Shown: in pieces, positions 61,465 to 64,000 of the stretch
Numbering within the stretch: the first letter of the stretch is position 1
Layout: every line of letters starts with the position of its first letter
NCBI RefSeq assembly: GCF_004664715.2
Contig: NC_051083.1
Location: 119,896,413-119,960,412 of the forward strand
Direction of reading: 5' to 3'
Origin: Peromyscus leucopus
Lineage: Eukaryota; Chordata; Mammalia; Rodentia; Cricetidae
DNA: 64,000 bases
The notes under the pieces: model-generated
The model's input: the letters and a program-made list of their open reading frames with translations, nothing else
What the model was told of the DNA's origin: nothing
The model's database searches: none
Program-made: the position numbers and the translations under genes

Positions 61465-64000
61465 CCAAACTAACAAAATCAGAAATGAAAAGGGAGACAT
61501 AACAGACAGCAAGGAAATCCAGAGAATCATCAGGTCATATTTCAAAAACCTGTACTCCACAAAATTGGAAAATCTAAAGGAAATGGGCAATTTTCTGGAT
61601 AGGTACCACATACCAAAGTTAAAGCAAGGCCAGATAAACAATTTTAATAAACCAATACTCTCTAAGGAAATAGAAGCAGTCATTAAAAGTCTCCCAACCA
61701 AAAAGAGCCCAGGACCAGATGGCTTCAGTGCAGAATTCTACCATATTTTCAAAGAAGAGCTAATATTAATACTCTTCAATTTGTTCCACAAAATAGAAAT
61801 AGAAGGAACATTACCAAACTCTTTTTATGAGGCTACAGTTACCCTGATACTCAAACCACACAAAGATGCAACAAAGAAAGAAAATTACAGACCAATCTCC
61901 CTCATAAACATTGATGAAAAAATATTCAATAAAATACTGGCAGACCGAATCCAAGAACACATCAAAAAACTTATCAGCCATGACCAAGTAGGCTTCATCC
62001 CAGAGATGCAAGGATGGTTCAACATATGAAAATCTGTCAGTGTAATACACCGTATAAACAAACTGAAAGAAAAAAAAAAAACACATGATCATCTCATTAG
62101 ATGCTGAAAAAGCCTTTGACAAAACTCAACACCCCTTCATGATAAAGGTCTTGGAGAGATCAGGAATACAAAGAACATACTTAAACATAATAAAGGCAAT
62201 TTATGGCAAGCTGACAGTCAACATCAAATTAAATGGAGATAAATTCAAAGTGGTCCCACTAAAATCAGAAACAAGACAAGGTTGTCCACTCTCCCCATAT
62301 CTATTCAATATGGTACTCAAGGTCCTAGCTAGAGCAATAAGACAACAAAAGGAGATACAAATCAAGGGGATCAAGGGGATATAAGTTGGAAAGGAAGAAG
62401 TCAAACTTTCCTTATTTGCAGACGATATGATAGTATACATAAGTGACTTCAAAACTCTACCAGGCAACTCCTAAAGCTGATAAACAACTTCAGTAATGTG
62501 GCAGGATACAAAATTAACTAAAAAAAAATCAGTATTCCTCCTATATACAAATGATAAATGGGCTGAGAAAGAAATCAGAGAAACATCACCCTTTACAATA
62601 GCCATAAATAATATAAAATACCTTGGGATAACCCTAACTAAGCAAGTGAAAGACCTGTATGACAAGAACTTTAAGTCTCTGAAGAAAGAAATTGAAGAAG
62701 ACATCAAAAAATGGAAAAATCTCCCATGCCCATCGATAGGAAGGATTAACACAGTAAAAATGGCAATCTTACCAAAAGCAATCTACAGATTCAATACAAT
62801 CCCCATCAAAATCTCAACACAATTCTTCACAGACCTGGACAATACTCAACTTCATATGGAAAAACAAAAACCCAGGATAGCTACAACAATTCTGTACATT
62901 AAAGCAACCTCTGGAGGCATCACTATTCCTGGCTTCAAGCTCTACTATATAGCTATAGTAATAAAAACACCTTGGTATTGGCATAAAAACCAACATGTGG
63001 ACCAATGGAATCAAATTGAAGATCCTGACATTAAGCTACACACAAATGAACACCTGATTTTTGACAAAGAAGCCAAAACTGAACATTGGACAAAAGAAAG
63101 TATTTTCAATAAATGGTGCTGGCATAACTAGATGTCAACATGCAGAAGATTGCAAATAGATCCATATCTGTCACTGTGCACAAAACTCAAGTCCAAGTGG
63201 ATCAAAGACCTCAATGTAAATCCAGTTACACTGAACTTGATAGAATAGAAAGTAGAAAGTAGTCTTGAACACATTGGCACTGGAGATCACTTCCTAAATA
63301 TAACATCAGTAGCACAGACACTGAGAGCAACAATTAATAAATGGGACCTCCTGAAGCTGAGAAGGTTTTGTAGGGCAATAAGAAAAAACGATAGCCTACA
63401 GAATGGGAAAAGATATTCACCAACCCCACATATGACAGAGGGCTGATCTCAAGAATATATAAAGAACTCAAGAAACTAGACATCAAAATACTGAACAATT
63501 CAATTAAAAAATGGGCTACAGAACTAAACATAGCATTTTCAACAGAAGAATCTCAAATGGCTGAAAGACATTTAAGGACTTGCTGAACATCCTTAGTCAT
63601 CAGGGAAATGCAAATCAAAGCGACTCTGAGATACCATCTTATACCTGTCAGAATGGCTATGATCAAGAACACTGATAACAGCTTTTGTTGAAGAGGACAT
63701 GGAGCAAGGGGAACACTCCTCCACTGTTGGTGGGAATGCAAATTTGTACAGCCACTTTGGAAATTACTATGGCAGTTTCTCAGAAAATTGGAAACCAATC
63801 TACCTCAAGACCCAGCAATATCACTCTTGGGCGTATACCCAAGGAACACTCAATTGTATCACAAAGATACATGCTCAACTATGTTCATAGCAGCATTGTT
63901 CATAATAGCCAGAACCTGGAAACAACCTAGATGCCCTTCAACCAAAGAATGGGTAAAGAAAACATGGCACATATACACAGTGGAATACTACTCAGCTGTA
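60280..64000 (+). pseudogene. L1 ORF2 (endonuclease-reverse transcriptase), broken
   Basis: The endonuclease opens with HLSLISLYVNELNLPIKRHR and CIQETHL (catalytic Glu) at about 60390. A stop at 60542 and frameshifts follow. Reverse transcriptase motifs: [14 protein letters not shown] (61710), DQVGFIP (61983), SLDAEKAFD (62092), [12 protein letters not shown] (62274) and [11 protein letters not shown] (62416), the last after a stop at 62382. The C-terminal region reaches the window end. A (GA)n tract lies between the endonuclease and reverse transcriptase. Confidence 0.88.
61411..61462 (+). repeat. (GA)n tract inside L1 ORF2
   Basis: About 26 GA units between TNQEA-like codons and the ORF2 segment [13 protein letters not shown]. 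Same ORF2 position as the tract in L1 A. Confidence 0.95.

Larger units (their letters stand above)
58880..64000 (+). mobile_element. Near full-length L1 retrotransposon, plus strand, runs off the window
   Basis: 5'UTR-like DNA 58880-59210 (GCAGGCAGG motif repeated), ORF1 59211 to about 60240, a short intergenic gap, then ORF2 from about 60280 to the window end (C-terminal region). Both frames carry stops and frameshifts, so it is a dead copy. Opposite in orientation to L1 A and B, with which it forms a long inverted repeat. Confidence 0.9.

Overview
The window is mammalian nuclear DNA from a muroid rodent. The likely family is Cricetidae (hamster, vole or deer-mouse type). The evidence is many B1, B2, B4 and ID SINEs, including B1 copies whose 3' half reads GGAAAGGCGCAAAGCTACACAG, a form I associate with cricetids. 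Rodent L1 elements of several ages and many rodent ERV LTRs support the same call. Species assignment is inference.

Only one protein-coding gene is supported: RBMX (hnRNP G), on the minus strand. Eight coding exons between 27521 and 22626 join through GT-AG introns into an uninterrupted 391-codon frame plus stop. A non-coding exon 1 and a TATA/CCAAT promoter lie at about 28887-29130. The box C/D snoRNA SNORD61 is intact in the intron between coding exons 1 and 2 (27294-27367). Downstream of the stop, the minus strand shows a 3'UTR with a poly(A) signal at 21953-21958. Beyond it are splice-site-bounded candidates for a cassette exon (20733-20817) and a distal terminal exon (about 18811-20124), suggesting alternative 3'UTR splicing. 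RBMX is X-linked in mammals, and the L1-rich flanks fit an X-chromosome location.

Layout. 1-14 kb: dense old SINEs and L1 fragments, three ERV2 solo LTRs, one young ID and one young truncated L1. 14-18.8 kb: mostly low-repeat sequence with scattered SINEs. 18.8-29.1 kb: RBMX. 29.1-39.7 kb: SINEs, LTRs with B1-like interiors, an ERV1 solo LTR, a chimeric ERV unit inserted in an L1, and an old L1 5' end with tandem monomers. 39.7-46.9 kb: two minus-strand L1 elements, one carrying a solo LTR. 47-52.7 kb: an ERV2 solo LTR and a long L1-like 3' region holding two LTRs. 52.7-58.9 kb: SINEs, LTRs and polypyrimidine tracts. 58.9-64 kb: a nearly full-length but mutated plus-strand L1 running off the window edge.

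I found no CRISPR array, operon, tRNA, rRNA or bacterial feature, and no convincing new multi-gene system. The most interesting signals are the alternative 3' exon structure of RBMX, a B1-derived triplicated repeat in RBMX intron 1, the GA-repeat tract at matching ORF2 positions in two L1 copies, and the chimeric ERV unit at 35313-36795.
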